Source: Dyadobacter sp. 3J3 (GTDB lineage: Bacteria > Bacteroidota > Bacteroidia > Cytophagales > Spirosomataceae). From it: a stretch of 64,000 nucleotides of DNA. The stretch spans positions 248,001 through 312,000 of the forward strand of contig NZ_VTOL01000007.1 in the NCBI RefSeq assembly GCF_009801115.1. Reading direction: 5' to 3'. Shown piece by piece: positions 49,717-58,229 of the stretch. Position numbers and translations under genes: made by a program. Under the pieces are notes generated by a model. The model was not told where the DNA came from, did no database searches, and saw only the letters and a program-made list of their open reading frames with translations. The number at the start of each line of letters is the position of its first letter. Within the stretch, counting starts at the first letter, position 1.

Positions 49717-52680
49717 ATGTTGCTCAACTGCCACTCCTATTTCAGCCTGCGCTATGGAATGATCCCCGAAAAGGATTTGCTGGAACTTTGTGTACAAAAC
49801 AATTATAACGCCTTGGCACTGACTGATATTAATAATACTTCCGGCTGCCTGAATTTTATACGTTTGGCAGAAAAATATGATATTAAACCGATCGTGGGTA
49901 TTGATTTTAGAAATGGGATACGGCAGCAGTTTATAGGATTGGCAAAAAACAATACAGGTTTTCAGGAGCTGAATGCTTATTTATCAAAACATTCTCATCA
50001 AAAACTGGAATTTCTGGATCAGGCACCCACGCTTCAAAACGCCTTTTTTATATATCCTTTTGAACAATTGTTAAAGACAAAAAAAGAGATATTTCTTCCA
50101 AACGAATACATTGGAATTTCGATCAAGGATTTGAACCGTGTCCAGTTTTCGCCATTGCGTGACCGCCTGGATAAATTTGTCATTTTGCATCCTGTAAGTT
50201 TCCGGCATAAAAAGGATTTCAGCGCACATCGTCTTTTACGTTCAATTGATGAAAATACTTTACTAAGTAAAATTGCCGAATTTGGTACTGGTGAAGAAGC
50301 TGAACAAATGTTGCCCTCCAATATCCTCAAATATCATTTCAAAAATTTTGATTCCATTGTTTACAATACCGAAAAACTGATGGATGAATGCAATATCCAT
50401 TTCACTTTTGGAGAAAACAGGCAGAATCAGAATTTAAAAATATATACAGAAAGCGAAGCAGAAGATTACCAGCGTCTACGTCAGAAAAGCTATGATGCGC
50501 TCGGATATCGGTATGGCGAAAATATTACTGATCAAATTTTTGACCGCATAGCCATGGAACTGGAAATGATCCAGAAACAGAACTTCATTCCATTCTTTCT
50601 GGTCAATCATGACATTGTAAGTTATGCAAGACAAAAAGGCTATTTCTACGTTGGCAGAGGTAGCGGGGCTAATAGTATTGTGGCTTATTTGCTCGGGATA
50701 ACCAATGTTGACCCGATTGAACTTGATTTATATTTCGAACGCTTCATCAACATGTACAGAAAAAATCCTCCCGATTTTGACATTGATTTTTCATGGAAAG
50801 ACCGGGAGGATATTACGGATTATATCTTTAAAAAATTCGGGGCAAAAGGTCAGGCTGCGCTCTTAGCCACTTATAGTACCTTTCAGCACAGTGCAGCTGC
50901 GAGAGAATTGGGGAAAGTTTTTGGTTTGCCGACCTATGAAATCGATGCGCTCAGTGATAGAAAATATGATCCTAAAAAACTGGATCAGCTTTCCGGGCTG
51001 GTTATCAAATATGCGCAGTATTTCCAGGAAAATAATCAACCGAATCATCTCAGTATTCATGCAGGGGGCATACTTATTTCCGAGCGCCCTATAGACTATT
51101 TCTCCGCTACCAATTTGCCCCCAAAAGGTTTCCCGACCACCCAGTTCGACATGGTTATTGCGGAAGATGTTGGTTTGAATAAATATGATATCCTTAGTCA
51201 GCGCGGATTGGCGAAGATCAAGGAAACGTTGGAAATCATAAAATATAATCGGCCTGATGCTCCGGAAATTGATATTGACGATGTAAAACAATTCAAGCTT
51301 GACCCTAAAATCAATAACCTGATTAAAGAAGCGCAATGCATTGGCTGTTTTTATGTGGAATCGCCCGCGATGCGTATGCTTCTGAAAAAGCTGGCAGTTG
51401 ATAATTATCTGGGGCTTGTCGCAGCAAGTTCGATTATACGTCCCGGCGTTGCCAAAAGTGGAATGATGCGGGAATATATTTTACGCCATCAGGATCATAG
51501 CAGAACAAAAGATGCTCATCCGATTTTGCTGGACCTGATGCCTGAAACCTATGGCATCATGGTTTATCAGGAAGATGTGATCAAAGTTGCCCATTATTTT
51601 GCAGGTTTAACGCTGGGAGAAGCCGACGTAATCAGGCGCGGGATGAGTGGAAAATTCCGCGGCCGCGACGAGTTTGAATTTGTAAAAGCGAAGTTTTTCA
51701 AAAATTGTAAAGACAAAAAATATGATGAAAAAGTAACGCACGATATCTGGGCGCAGATTGCAAGTTTTGCGGGATATGCCTTTGCAAAAGGTCATTCTGC
51801 ATCCTATGCCGTGGAAAGTTATCAAACACTTTTCCTGAAAGCCTATTATCCGATGGAATTTATGGTGGCGGTTTTGAATAACGGAGGCGGTTTTTACGCA
51901 CCGGAATTGTATGTCCATGAAGCCCGAATGATGGGTGCAAATGTGCTGGCGCCCTGTGTTAACCATAGCAAAGCCCAGGCTGTTATTCAAGGAACTGACA
52001 TTTATCTGGGCATGTCAGCATTAAATGAAATTGAAGAAAAAACGATTATCAAAATCCTGGAAGCACGGGAAGCAGAAGGCGATTTTACTTCTTTAAATAA
52101 TTTTCTGGATCGTGTATCCATTTCCATTGAACAGATCACAATCCTGATTCGGATCAACGCGTTTCGTTTTACCAAAATTGATAAAAAAACATTACTCTGG
52201 AAGGCACATTTCCGGTTAAACAAAGCGCCTCAGACAGTACCGCAAAAACAATTATTTCAGGTGGAAGTAAAAGAATTTGATCTTCCCACATTTGAAACTT
52301 CTCCTACCGACGAAGCTTATGATCAGATAGAATTGCTGGGATTTCCACTTTGCAGCCCTTTCGAACTCGTTAAAAATCCGATGTCAAAAAGCGTGATGTC
52401 AAAAGATTTGGGTCAGTATATCAATCAGGATATTATTCAATATGGATATCTGGTTTCCGTCAAAAATACCAGAACATCAAAAGGAGAACGGATGCAGTTT
52501 GGCACATTCCTGGATCAGGAAGGGCAATTTATTGATACTGTACATTTTCCACAAGTAGCAGCAAAATACAATTTCTCAAACAAAGGAGTTTATAAAATCT
52601 ACGGAAAAGTGATCGACGAATTTGGATTTTTGAGTATCGAAGTGACTGAAATTGTGCGGATGGATTTGGCGTTGAGGTGA
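49717..52680 (+). CDS. Short DnaE-type DNA polymerase III alpha (error-prone type)
   Basis: The 987-residue C-family polymerase is shorter than replicative DnaE (about 1160-1200 or more). It has an N-terminal PHP domain with L-N-C-H-S-Y-F-S, where the usual H-x-H is N-x-H, so the metal site is probably defective. It also has G-R-G-S-G-A-N-S (residues 313-320), the catalytic P-D-F-D-I-D-F (352-358), and a C-terminal OB fold. The length and its place next to dinB and a LexA-like repressor fit the DnaE2/ImuC role in damage-induced mutagenesis. No clear promoter was seen; transcription may come from dinB across the antisense TA remnants. Confidence 0.92.
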   Translation: MLLNCHSYFSLRYGMIPEKDLLELCVQNNYNALALTDINNTSGCLNFIRLAEKYDIKPIVGIDFRNGIRQQFIGLAKNNTGFQELNAYLSKHSHQKLEFLDQAPTLQNAFFIYPFEQLLKTKKEIFLPNEYIGISIKDLNRVQFSPLRDRLDKFVILHPVSFRHKKDFSAHRLLRSIDENTLLSKIAEFGTGEEAEQMLPSNILKYHFKNFDSIVYNTEKLMDECNIHFTFGENRQNQNLKIYTESEAEDYQRLRQKSYDALGYRYGENITDQIFDRIAMELEMIQKQNFIPFFLVNHDIVSYARQKGYFYVGRGSGANSIVAYLLGITNVDPIELDLYFERFINMYRKNPPDFDIDFSWKDREDITDYIFKKFGAKGQAALLATYSTFQHSAAARELGKVFGLPTYEIDALSDRKYDPKKLDQLSGLVIKYAQYFQENNQPNHLSIHAGGILISERPIDYFSATNLPPKGFPTTQFDMVIAEDVGLNKYDILSQRGLAKIKETLEIIKYNRPDAPEIDIDDVKQFKLDPKINNLIKEAQCIGCFYVESPAMRMLLKKLAVDNYLGLVAASSIIRPGVAKSGMMREYILRHQDHSRTKDAHPILLDLMPETYGIMVYQEDVIKVAHYFAGLTLGEADVIRRGMSGKFRGRDEFEFVKAKFFKNCKDKKYDEKVTHDIWAQIASFAGYAFAKGHSASYAVESYQTLFLKAYYPMEFMVAVLNNGGGFYAPELYVHEARMMGANVLAPCVNHSKAQAVIQGTDIYLGMSALNEIEEKTIIKILEAREAEGDFTSLNNFLDRVSISIEQITILIRINAFRFTKIDKKTLLWKAHFRLNKAPQTVPQKQLFQVEVKEFDLPTFETSPTDEAYDQIELLGFPLCSPFELVKNPMSKSVMSKDLGQYINQDIIQYGYLVSVKNTRTSKGERMQFGTFLDQEGQFIDTVHFPQVAAKYNFSNKGVYKIYGKVIDEFGFLSIEVTEIVRMDLALR

Positions 52681-52770
52681 AGGGGAATTGAGTAACTTTA
52701 AAATTAATGTTACCTTTTTTGTGACATTATCATCGCAATTCATACTAATGTTTTAAACAAAGTAGCAGCA

Positions 52771-53277
52771 ATGGATTCGACAAATAAAACTTATTTCGTA
52801 CAAATCATCCAGGAGCATCAGGGGATTATTAATAGCATTTGTCGTATCTATTATATTGATAATGAAGACCTGAAAGATGCCCGACAGGATATCATTTTAC
52901 AACTGTGGAAATCTTTATCAACCTTTCGGAATGACTCCAAAATTAGTACCTGGATTTACAAAGTAGCACTTAATACAATTCTTACAAAAGCAAAAAAAGA
53001 CCACAAACATCCCCCACGAGAATCATTATCAGAGTATCAACCGATTAGCACTGATAGTCACTACAACGCAAATGACGATATCCAACAACTATTATTTTTG
53101 GTCAATCAGCTCGAAGCTACCGATAAAGCCATTATGATTTTACATTTTGAAGGATATAGTAATAAAGAAATTGCCGAAACATTGAAACTGACAGCTACAA
53201 ATATCAGCACCCGAATGAGCCGAATTAAAATAAAACTTAAAGAAGCCTTTAACACCGTTTTCAATGAATTCAGATAA
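52771..53277 (+). CDS. ECF-type RNA polymerase sigma factor
   Basis: The 168-residue protein has sigma region 2 (D-L-K-D-A-R-Q-D-I-I-L-Q-L-W-K-S-L-S-T-F-R-N-D-S-K-I-S-T-W-I-Y-K-V-A) and region 4 (L-E-A-T-D-K-A-I-M-I-L-H-F-E-G-Y-S-N-K-E-I-A-E-T-L) with a linker of about 30 residues. It should direct transcription in response to an envelope or other external signal. Its stop overlaps the next small ORF by 14 bp, the usual arrangement with an anti-sigma gene. Confidence 0.93.
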   Translation: MDSTNKTYFVQIIQEHQGIINSICRIYYIDNEDLKDARQDIILQLWKSLSTFRNDSKISTWIYKVALNTILTKAKKDHKHPPRESLSEYQPISTDSHYNANDDIQQLLFLVNQLEATDKAIMILHFEGYSNKEIAETLKLTATNISTRMSRIKIKLKEAFNTVFNEFR

Positions 53278-53461
53278 TTTTAAATCATCCTGGAATCAGT
53301 TTCGGGAATTGAATAATTCTATTAAAATCAATGATACTGAAATATTGAGTATCATAGAAAATGAAAGCAGCAAGTCATTTTATTTTTTATCAGAACGACT
53401 TTTTAAAAATGCAGCTCTATTTTCCTTCCTAATTTTATTTTGCCAAAACTGTTATGTGTAA
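53264..53461 (+). CDS. Short putative anti-sigma partner, probably truncated
   Basis: The 65-residue product begins M-N-S-D-N-F-K-S-S-W-N-Q-F-R-E-L-N, a start I recall from membrane proteins encoded after ECF sigma genes in this phylum. It ends within its only hydrophobic segment (A-L-F-S-F-L-I-L-F-C-Q-N-C-Y-V). Related proteins usually continue with more membrane helices. The stop codon abuts the lgt ATG with no gap, so the 3' part seems lost where lgt begins. Confidence 0.6.
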   Translation: MNSDNFKSSWNQFRELNNSIKINDTEILSIIENESSKSFYFLSERLFKNAALFSFLILFCQNCYV

Positions 53462-54301
53462 ATGATTTCTCCAACACTATCTTTTATACTTTGGGATGTA
53501 AACCCTAATGTATTCCCAGCTTTTGAAATTCCGAAGTGGTATGGTTTGTGTTGGGCACTAGGGATATTCCTGGGGTTTAGGGTCATGTCTTATATTTATA
53601 AAAAGGAAGGTAAATCATTAGAAAAACTTGATATTCTGGCAACCTATATAATTATTGGTACGTTACTGGGAGCTCGATTTGGTCATATTCTTTTCTACGA
53701 CCCAACATACTATTGGCTTCACCCCATTGAAATATTACCCATCCGACTTTCTCCGCATTTTAAATTTACCGGATTATCCGGTCTTGCAAGCCATGGAGGA
53801 GGCATAGGAATTTTTCTGTCAATTTATCTTTATTGTAGAAAATACAATGAAGGATATCTCTGGATACTTGACAGAATTTCCATAATCGCTGCCTTAGCTG
53901 GTGCTTTTATCAGATTTGGTAATCTGATGAACTCAGAAATGATTGGAATTCCCACTAATCTTCCGTGGGCTTTCATTTTTATAAATCTTGATCCCATTCC
54001 GAGACACCCGGCCCAATTGTATGAATCCATTTTCTGCGTATTTCTTTTTGTAATGATGTTTTCAGTATGGAAAGTAAAAGGCAATAAGCTTCATGATGGA
54101 TTTCTCACTGGAATTTTCCTGATACTACTTTTCAGTTTCAGATTTATTGATGAATATTTCAAAATTAATCAGGAATCTTTTGAAAGTCATTTAGTTATCA
54201 ATATGGGTCAAATTTTGAGTATTCCATTTATTTTGGCTGGAATTATATTGGTTCAATTAAATTATTTTAGAAACCATATTCCCAAAATTCATAATACCTG
54301 A
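53462..54301 (+). CDS. lgt: Prolipoprotein diacylglyceryl transferase
   Basis: The 279-residue inner-membrane enzyme adds diacylglycerol to the lipobox Cys of prolipoproteins, a pathway needed for the many lipoproteins in this window. It shows the family motif R-F-G-N-L-M-N-S-E-M-I-G, R-H-P-A-Q-L-Y-E-S, and seven hydrophobic helices. G-L-A-S-H-G-G-G-I-G matches the catalytic H-G-G-x-x-G loop. It may be translated with the preceding ORF. Cells of this group can have more than one Lgt; whether this is the main copy is unknown. Confidence 0.92.
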   Translation: MISPTLSFILWDVNPNVFPAFEIPKWYGLCWALGIFLGFRVMSYIYKKEGKSLEKLDILATYIIIGTLLGARFGHILFYDPTYYWLHPIEILPIRLSPHFKFTGLSGLASHGGGIGIFLSIYLYCRKYNEGYLWILDRISIIAALAGAFIRFGNLMNSEMIGIPTNLPWAFIFINLDPIPRHPAQLYESIFCVFLFVMMFSVWKVKGNKLHDGFLTGIFLILLFSFRFIDEYFKINQESFESHLVINMGQILSIPFILAGIILVQLNYFRNHIPKIHNT

Positions 54302-54454
54302 ATCTAATTTTCGTCTATCAATCTTCCATTTATCCTTAGACTAATTCTTTCCTCACTCACGATTTTCCTTAATAGAATCATATTTCATACCTTGGTACGT
54401 TAAAGCAGAAATATTCTTACATTTTCTGTTTTCAATCGATTATCCGAGGTTTTA

Positions 54455-55174
54455 ATGAAAAATCTATTTCTTTTTACAGTAATAACAAGCTGCATTTTTA
54501 TTGGATGCAGTAAAGAATCAGGCTCTATCTCCGGAAGTTGGGTTACTGATATCGAAGGGCAACCACAACATCAGCAAGGTTTTACCTTAAAAGACGAAGG
54601 GGACGCAGCTTCAATTAATCTGGACGGAAAGCTTTATAGCAAATGGGAAAAATTTGGTGATCTTCTTATTCTTCGTGGTACCAAAGATCCGGAAGCTGGC
54701 GACAAATTTTCAGATACACTAAAAATCGTCTCTGTTAGCGACAGTATCCTCGTGCTAAAAACGACAGGCGGAAAAGAAATAACTTATACTAAAACCCATA
54801 TTCCTGGTAAGCTGGTTAGAGCCTTCGAAGACTTTGACTGCTACACTTTTAATGCAAAAAAAGATACAGCATTTCTCCATATCAACGTGGTAGACAACAT
54901 TGTGTCGGGAGATTTGGAATATCATTTTTTTGAAAAAGACTATAATAAAGGAACAATCACAGGCAAAATGATTGGCGATACGCTAATTGCCGACTACACA
55001 TTTTTATCAGAAGGCGCAACTTCAGTACGGGAGGTTGTGATGCTCAAAAAAGACAACAACTTGATAGAAGGTTTTGGTGATGTCCGGGAACTTGATAACA
55101 AAACAAGTTTTATCAACAGAGCAAAATTAAGTTTTAAAAATGGTCTGACTTTTAAAAAAACCAATTGTCGCTGA
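54455..55174 (+). CDS. Lipocalin-like lipoprotein
   Basis: The 239-residue product has a lipoprotein signal (I-F-I-G-C, Cys18) and a first domain of about 100 residues that resembles Bacteroidota lipocalin-like proteins: G-S-W-V-T-D-I-E-G, G-D-A-A-S-I-N, Y-S-K-W-E-K-F-G-D-L-L-I-L-R-G, D-S-I-L-V-L-K. A second domain of similar length has beta-rich repeats (G-T-I-T-G-K-M-I-G-D-T-L-I-A-D-Y) and a C-terminal N-C-R. It is probably an outer- or inner-membrane lipoprotein facing the periplasm. Ligand unknown. Confidence 0.75.
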   Translation: MKNLFLFTVITSCIFIGCSKESGSISGSWVTDIEGQPQHQQGFTLKDEGDAASINLDGKLYSKWEKFGDLLILRGTKDPEAGDKFSDTLKIVSVSDSILVLKTTGGKEITYTKTHIPGKLVRAFEDFDCYTFNAKKDTAFLHINVVDNIVSGDLEYHFFEKDYNKGTITGKMIGDTLIADYTFLSEGATSVREVVMLKKDNNLIEGFGDVRELDNKTSFINRAKLSFKNGLTFKKTNCR

Positions 55175-55214
55175 AATCAATATTTAAATTCCACAATTCT
55201 CTCCCCTAACTTTA

Positions 55215-57167
55215 ATGATTCCATCCGCCGATTACCCGGTTACACCAAAACGTTCATCTCTTTGCGGGTATTATAATCATTCTTTTGGATTAGCCTTTCT
55301 ACTGGCCAGCATTCTTATTGTTTTATCAACGTTGACAAGGCTTGCTTTACTTATCAAATCTGCTTCGACGGTTGATTTCACTTTTATAAACCTGCTTGGC
55401 ATTTTTGGTATCGGACTGTTTTATGATCTGGTCAATGCTCTTTATTTTATTTTACCATTAATGCTTTATATCTGGCTTATGCCAGATAAGGCCTTAAAGA
55501 AAAACGGACAGCGAATTTTGCTTTATGGCATTTTCTCTTTTTTCATTTTCGGACTTTTATTTAATACTGTATCAGAATGGTTTTTCTGGGACGAATTCAA
55601 CGCACGTTTTAACTTTATTGCTGTTGATTATCTGGTTTATACCAATGAAGTAATCGGCAATATCCGCCAGTCGTACCCCGTAGAATTGATCATTATATTT
55701 CTCATTTTGACGACTACGGCCCTCGTTTATTTTTTAAAACCGCTGATCAAAAAAGCCGCGGACCACGCAATTTCTTTTAAGTACAGATCAATCTGGATGC
55801 TGTGTTATCTACTTGTTCTGATGGTATCATTTTTCCTGGTTAGTAATAAAACCAGACAGTTTTCGGAAAATACCTATGTAAATGAGCTTGCCGGAAACGG
55901 GCTTTATGAACTTTTTGCTGCTTATAGAAACAATGAGCTCGATTATGCCCAGTTTTACCAGAAAATTCCGGAAGATGAAGCTTTTAAAATGATCCGCGAA
56001 AAAATTAAAACTCCAGAGAGCCATTTTGTGGATAATAATCCTTTCAGCATAGAAAGAAAAATCATAAATAAAGGCGTTGAAAAAAAGATGAATGTAGTGC
56101 TGATCAGCGTTGAGAGTTTAAGCGCAGATTTTTTAGGTAGTTTTGGAAATACTCAGAATATTACCCCAAACCTTGATTCTCTGGCAACCCACAGCCTTCT
56201 TTTTACGCATTTGTACGCAACCGGAACTAGAACGGTTCGCGGCCTCGAAGCCCTGTCCGTCGGCACACCACCAACCCCGGGACAATCCATTGTCAGACGG
56301 CCAAAAAATGAAGGACTTTTTTCAATGGGCAGAGTTTTTAAAGAGAAAGGATATGAAAGTAAATTTCTCTACGGAGGCTATGGTTATTTTGACAATATGG
56401 GCTATTTCTTCAAAAATAACGATTATGAAGTAGTTGACCGAAATCAAATTGCCAAGAAAGATATTGCTTACGAGAATATCTGGGGTGTGGCTGATGAAAA
56501 TTTGTTTACTTTGGCAACCCGTGAAATTGAAAAAACAATTAAGTCAGGAAAACCGGTTTTTGCACATATCATGACGACATCCAATCATAGGCCTTTTACC
56601 TATCCTGATGGCAGAATCGATATTCCGTCGCATACGAGCCGGGAAGGTGCAGTAAAATACACGGACTATGCAATCGGAAAATTCATTAAGGAGGCAAAAA
56701 CAAAACCCTGGTTTAAAAATACACTCTTTGTCATCGTTGCAGATCATTGTGCTTCCAGTGCCGGAAAAGCCGATTTGCCTGTTAACAAATACCTCATTCC
56801 GCTTTTGATTTATTCGCCGGGCAACATTCAACCAGCAAAAATGGAACGACTGATGAGCCAGATTGATCTTGGACCAACGATTCTTGGACTGCTTAATTTT
56901 TCATATACCAGCAAATTCTTCGGGTACGATATTTTCAAACTGGAAGAAGGTCGCGAAAGGGCATTTATAAGTACTTATCAAAGTTTGGGTTATGTAAGAA
57001 AAGATACTTTGATAATACTGAAACCGCAGCGTATTGGTGAATGCTTTGTACCAGATTTCAAAAACGGGACAGCAAAGGAAACACCGGTGAACCAGTCGCT
57101 GACCAAAGAGGCCATTACATGGTATCAGACGGCCAGTTATCAGTTTAAAAATGAGCTGATGAAGTAA
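55215..57167 (+). CDS. LtaS-like membrane sulfatase/phosphoglycerol transferase
   Basis: The 650-residue protein has about five membrane helices in residues 25-215 and a periplasmic alkaline-phosphatase-like domain. This domain shows V-V-L-I-S-V-E-S-L-S-A-D-F (metal Glu), Y-A-T-G-T-R-T-V-R-G-L-E-A-L (nucleophile Thr region), S-N-H-R-P-F, and I-V-A-D-H-C-A-S near residue 515. It belongs to the lipoteichoic-acid-synthase-like family, which in Gram-negatives modifies glycans or lipids with phosphoglycerol or phosphoethanolamine. The ATG lies right after a TAACTTTA box, one base off the promoter -7 consensus, so the gene may be leaderless. The epimerase gene follows by 21 bp. Confidence 0.9.
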   Translation: MIPSADYPVTPKRSSLCGYYNHSFGLAFLLASILIVLSTLTRLALLIKSASTVDFTFINLLGIFGIGLFYDLVNALYFILPLMLYIWLMPDKALKKNGQRILLYGIFSFFIFGLLFNTVSEWFFWDEFNARFNFIAVDYLVYTNEVIGNIRQSYPVELIIIFLILTTTALVYFLKPLIKKAADHAISFKYRSIWMLCYLLVLMVSFFLVSNKTRQFSENTYVNELAGNGLYELFAAYRNNELDYAQFYQKIPEDEAFKMIREKIKTPESHFVDNNPFSIERKIINKGVEKKMNVVLISVESLSADFLGSFGNTQNITPNLDSLATHSLLFTHLYATGTRTVRGLEALSVGTPPTPGQSIVRRPKNEGLFSMGRVFKEKGYESKFLYGGYGYFDNMGYFFKNNDYEVVDRNQIAKKDIAYENIWGVADENLFTLATREIEKTIKSGKPVFAHIMTTSNHRPFTYPDGRIDIPSHTSREGAVKYTDYAIGKFIKEAKTKPWFKNTLFVIVADHCASSAGKADLPVNKYLIPLLIYSPGNIQPAKMERLMSQIDLGPTILGLLNFSYTSKFFGYDIFKLEEGRERAFISTYQSLGYVRKDTLIILKPQRIGECFVPDFKNGTAKETPVNQSLTKEAITWYQTASYQFKNELMK

Positions 57168-57188
57168 AAAAAATTAATTTTTTAAATT

Positions 57189-58040
57189 ATGCTAAATCCA
57201 AAATTCGGCGCCTCAATTTTATCCTGGATCCCTCCTGTATGGACCCCGGAATCAGGACTTTACGCCATAAAAAAAACAGCAGAAACAGGATTTGATCTAT
57301 TGGAAATATTACTTCCTGTTTCCATGGATTTCGATGCCCACACCGTCAAGAAGCAATTGAGAGAATATGACATTGAAGCAGTTTGTAGCTTAAATTTACC
57401 AAAAAACTGTCACATACCTTTTCATCCACTGGAAGCGACGACGCTGATCAAGGCTGCGTTGGATAAAGCAGCAATACTTGAAGTTAACCATCTTGTAGGG
57501 GTTTTACATTCAGGAATCGGGGTTTTCACAGGACTCCCACGTACCAAAGAAGAGGAAGTCATTCTTTGCCAGGTTTGGAGTGAAGTTGCAGCTTATGCGC
57601 AAAATCTTGGAATTAAAATTGGAATTGAGCCTATCAACAGATATGAAAGTTACATCTGCACGGCGGCCAGTGAAACTATGACGCTGATTAATAAGGCTAA
57701 TGCAATGAATCTGGGTTTGCATCTGGATACTTTTCATATGAACATTGAAGAAAGCAATTTCCGTGATCCGGTTCTGGCTGGAGGTTCAAAATTATATCAC
57801 GTGCATATGACCGACAGTGACCGTGGAATGCTCGGTGAAGGAAATGTACACTGGGACGAATTGTTTCAAGCGTTGTCAGAAATCGATTACAGCGGCGCAC
57901 TGGTTTTGGAAAATTTTTCTTCTGAAATTAAAGAATTAGTAGGCCCGACATCCTTATGGCGTCCTTCAAAATACAATGCCGAAGATCTGGCAACAGGCAG
58001 TCTTGCCTTTATGAAAAAAATGGTTGAAAAGTACCAATAA
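57189..58040 (+). CDS. D-tagatose/D-psicose 3-epimerase-like TIM-barrel protein
   Basis: The 283-residue cytoplasmic protein has the four metal-site motifs of the ketose 3-epimerase branch: G-I-E-P-I-N-R-Y-E-S (Glu near 151), L-D-T-F-H-M-N-I-E-E (Asp near 184), H-V-H-M-T-D-S-D-R (His near 211), and L-E-N-F-S-S (Glu near 243). It would epimerise a ketose or related sugar at C3. It is probably co-transcribed with the sulfatase. Unlike the TIM-barrel protein at 6203-7156 it has no export signal. Confidence 0.9.
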   Translation: MLNPKFGASILSWIPPVWTPESGLYAIKKTAETGFDLLEILLPVSMDFDAHTVKKQLREYDIEAVCSLNLPKNCHIPFHPLEATTLIKAALDKAAILEVNHLVGVLHSGIGVFTGLPRTKEEEVILCQVWSEVAAYAQNLGIKIGIEPINRYESYICTAASETMTLINKANAMNLGLHLDTFHMNIEESNFRDPVLAGGSKLYHVHMTDSDRGMLGEGNVHWDELFQALSEIDYSGALVLENFSSEIKELVGPTSLWRPSKYNAEDLATGSLAFMKKMVEKYQ

Positions 58041-58163
58041 ATTCTATACGCCACAGATAATAAGATACATGTATTTGTGACAGACATTTGTTGTTTTAAT
58101 TAAAATAATTCTTCTCTTTCAAGTTATAACACTTATACGAATAAAATATTTTAATATACTCCC

Positions 58164-58194
58164 TTTGCAATCGTACTGATTAACGATATATTTC
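58164..58194 (+). promoter_or_regulatory. Promoter of the M16 protease gene
   Basis: TTTG (58164-58167), a 19-bp spacer and TATATTTC (58187-58194), one mismatch from consensus, 35 bp before the start codon. Confidence 0.55.
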
Positions 58195-58229
58195 GTTTTC
58201 AAACATTTTATCAACTTAATAGCAGTAAA

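Noticed and set aside
49597..49797. A 66-codon minus-strand gene overlapping the dnaE start
   Set aside because: Only the last 25 codons resemble HigB; the rest is antisense to dnaE, so it is listed as a toxin remnant.
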